Of a stretch of DNA of 64,000 nucleotides, positions 63,032-64,000 are shown piece after piece. The stretch is from positions 209,673-273,672 of the forward strand of contig JAVJRN010000066.1 in assembly GCA_040218415.1 (NCBI GenBank), written 5' to 3'. Under the pieces are notes generated by a model. That model saw only the letters and a list, made by a program, of their open reading frames with translations. It made no database searches and was not told the origin of the DNA. The translations under genes were made by a program, and so were the position numbers. Each line of letters begins with the position of its first letter. The stretch's first letter is position 1. This DNA is from JAVJRN01 sp040218415 (lineage in GTDB: Bacteria; Bacteroidota; Bacteroidia; Cytophagales; Cyclobacteriaceae).

Positions 63032-64000
63032 ATGAACAAAACAGACTTTAGGACACTTTCATCTGAGGAAAGGCTTGCGAGCAGGAAAGCTGCAATGCGT
63101 ATGCTGAATAATGGCGTTAAGAAAAAGGAAGTAGCTCGGGTATTTGGTGTAGCTCCAAACACGGTAACCAATTGGGTGAAACGGAATAAAGAACATGGCT
63201 CTAAAGGTTTGGTTGATCATCCAAGAGGTGTGAAGTCAGAGGATAAAAAGCTACTCAATGACAAGCAGGAAATCCAGATTCAGAAAATGATCATAGATAC
63301 TATGCCTGATCAATTGAAATTAGATTTTGCCTTATGGACACGTAAAGCTGTAATGGAACTAGTGGAGAGGGAATTTCAGATAAAACTGGCTCTTACTACT
63401 ATGGGAGATTATTTGAGGAAATGGGGCTTTAGTCCTCAAAAACCAAAAAAGCGAGCTTATGAACAAAGTCCAGCGAAAGTTCAAAAGTGGCTAGACGAGG
63501 AATACCCTGCTATTGAACAACGAGCAAAAATAGAGTCCGCTGAAATACACTGGGGAGATGAAACAGGGGTGAAAAATAGCTGTAATCATGGACGCAGTTA
63601 TGCGCCCATAGGCAAGACTCCAGTAAAACTGAGCATGTCCAAGCGTTTTTCAGTCAATATGATTTCAACGGTAACCAACCAGGGAAAAGTGCAGTTTATG
63701 CTTTATTCAGACACAATGAATGCAAAGAAGCTCATTGAATTCATGGAACATCTGATTAAAAGTACGGAGAAGAAAATCTTTCTCATTCTGGACAACCTGA
63801 GGGTGCATCACAGCAAACTGGTGAAAGAATGGTTACAGAAGCCTGAAATAAAGTCTGAGATTGAAGTCTTCTATCTGCCGTCTTATTCGCCGGACAGAAA
63901 TCCAGATGAATATCTAAACTGTGATCTCAAACAAGGGATATCTAACAAAAAGTCTCCAAAAAACAAGGAGACCCTATCTCAAAACGTGCAAAATCACATG
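63032..64000 (+). CDS. IS630-family transposase (runs off the window)
   Basis: 323 residues visible, no stop. The N-terminal HTH pair is clear: MRMLNNGVKKKEVARVFGV, then APNTVTNWVKRNKEHGSKGL. The DDE domain follows with HWGDETGV (first Asp), LILDNLRVHHS (second Asp) and YSPDRNPDEYLNCDLK (final Glu), the IS630/Tc1-like arrangement. Everything visible is intact, so the element may be active. These elements insert at TA. Confidence 0.93.
   Translation, partial: MNKTDFRTLSSEERLASRKAAMRMLNNGVKKKEVARVFGVAPNTVTNWVKRNKEHGSKGLVDHPRGVKSEDKKLLNDKQEIQIQKMIIDTMPDQLKLDFALWTRKAVMELVEREFQIKLALTTMGDYLRKWGFSPQKPKKRAYEQSPAKVQKWLDEEYPAIEQRAKIESAEIHWGDETGVKNSCNHGRSYAPIGKTPVKLSMSKRFSVNMISTVTNQGKVQFMLYSDTMNAKKLIEFMEHLIKSTEKKIFLILDNLRVHHSKLVKEWLQKPEIKSEIEVFYLPSYSPDRNPDEYLNCDLKQGISNKKSPKNKETLSQNVQNHM

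Overview
The window looks like the chromosome of a marine-type Bacteroidota bacterium, most likely of the Cytophagales. The signs are a SusC-type receptor, a hybrid two-component system of the reg_prop/Y_Y_Y type, two proteins with type IX secretion C-terminal sorting domains, many lipoproteins with the lipobox close to the start, Bacteroidota-type -7 boxes (TAnnTTTG), FtsX permeases with a PadR regulator, and a DUF6090-like protein. No rRNA, tRNA or CRISPR array was seen. The window is cut at both ends: a SusC gene on the left and an IS630-type transposase on the right.

Region by region. (1) 1-9941 is the edge of a polysaccharide-utilisation locus: SusC (partial), a PKD lipoprotein, a hybrid sensor/AraC regulator (HTCS) and a secreted beta-helix enzyme that resembles GH110 alpha-galactosidases. 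It ends in a deletion scar joining the last ~80 codons of a sialate O-acetylesterase to the last ~197 codons of a second HTCS. (2) 9942-25249 is a regulatory and cell-envelope region: two LuxR-type response regulators, a TPR kinase and a reg_prop kinase, surrounded by six lipoprotein, beta-barrel or secreted-protein genes. Two dispersed control signals tie it together: a 16-bp palindrome (TACAGCATATGCTGTA type, three sites) and a three-copy promoter module with fixed spacing. (3) 25672-26618 is a Xre/RES toxin-antitoxin pair with its own inverted-repeat operator. (4) 26936-32163 is a nine-PAS kinase overlapping a receiver-kinase hybrid. (5) 32164-37849 holds small envelope genes, a TPR kinase, a RAYT-type transposase relic, REP-like hairpins and long palindromes. 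(6) 38018-46309 has three FtsX/MacB-type permeases and a PadR regulator; two permeases are tandem and share a nearly identical 5' end. (7) 46310-48595 is repeat-rich, with small genes, one broken by an exact 7-bp tandem duplication. (8) 48596-53328 has two sugar-related lipoprotein genes and a beta-barrel protein. (9) 53771-57014 is an accessory island: a protein with an Apea-like HEPN domain, an unknown partner gene, an AbiH stub and a DnaJ stub, with 10-bp direct repeats at the first three genes' edges. (10) 57076-62737 has a large FG-GAP secreted protein and the MlaE-MlaF-MlaD lipid transport operon. (11) 63032-64000 is an IS630-type transposase.

Working together: the HTCS probably senses a glycan product and controls the SusC side and the beta-helix enzyme. 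The reg_prop kinase (15552-18512) and its LuxR regulator (14857-15519) form an operon. The palindromes lie at three informative places: just before the regulator, between the kinase and the divergent lipoprotein operon (18677-22577), and before the 22869 gene. I infer that this is an autoregulated two-component system driving a set of uncharacterised surface proteins; this is the best candidate here for an undescribed system. The HEPN pair beside the AbiH stub is the second.
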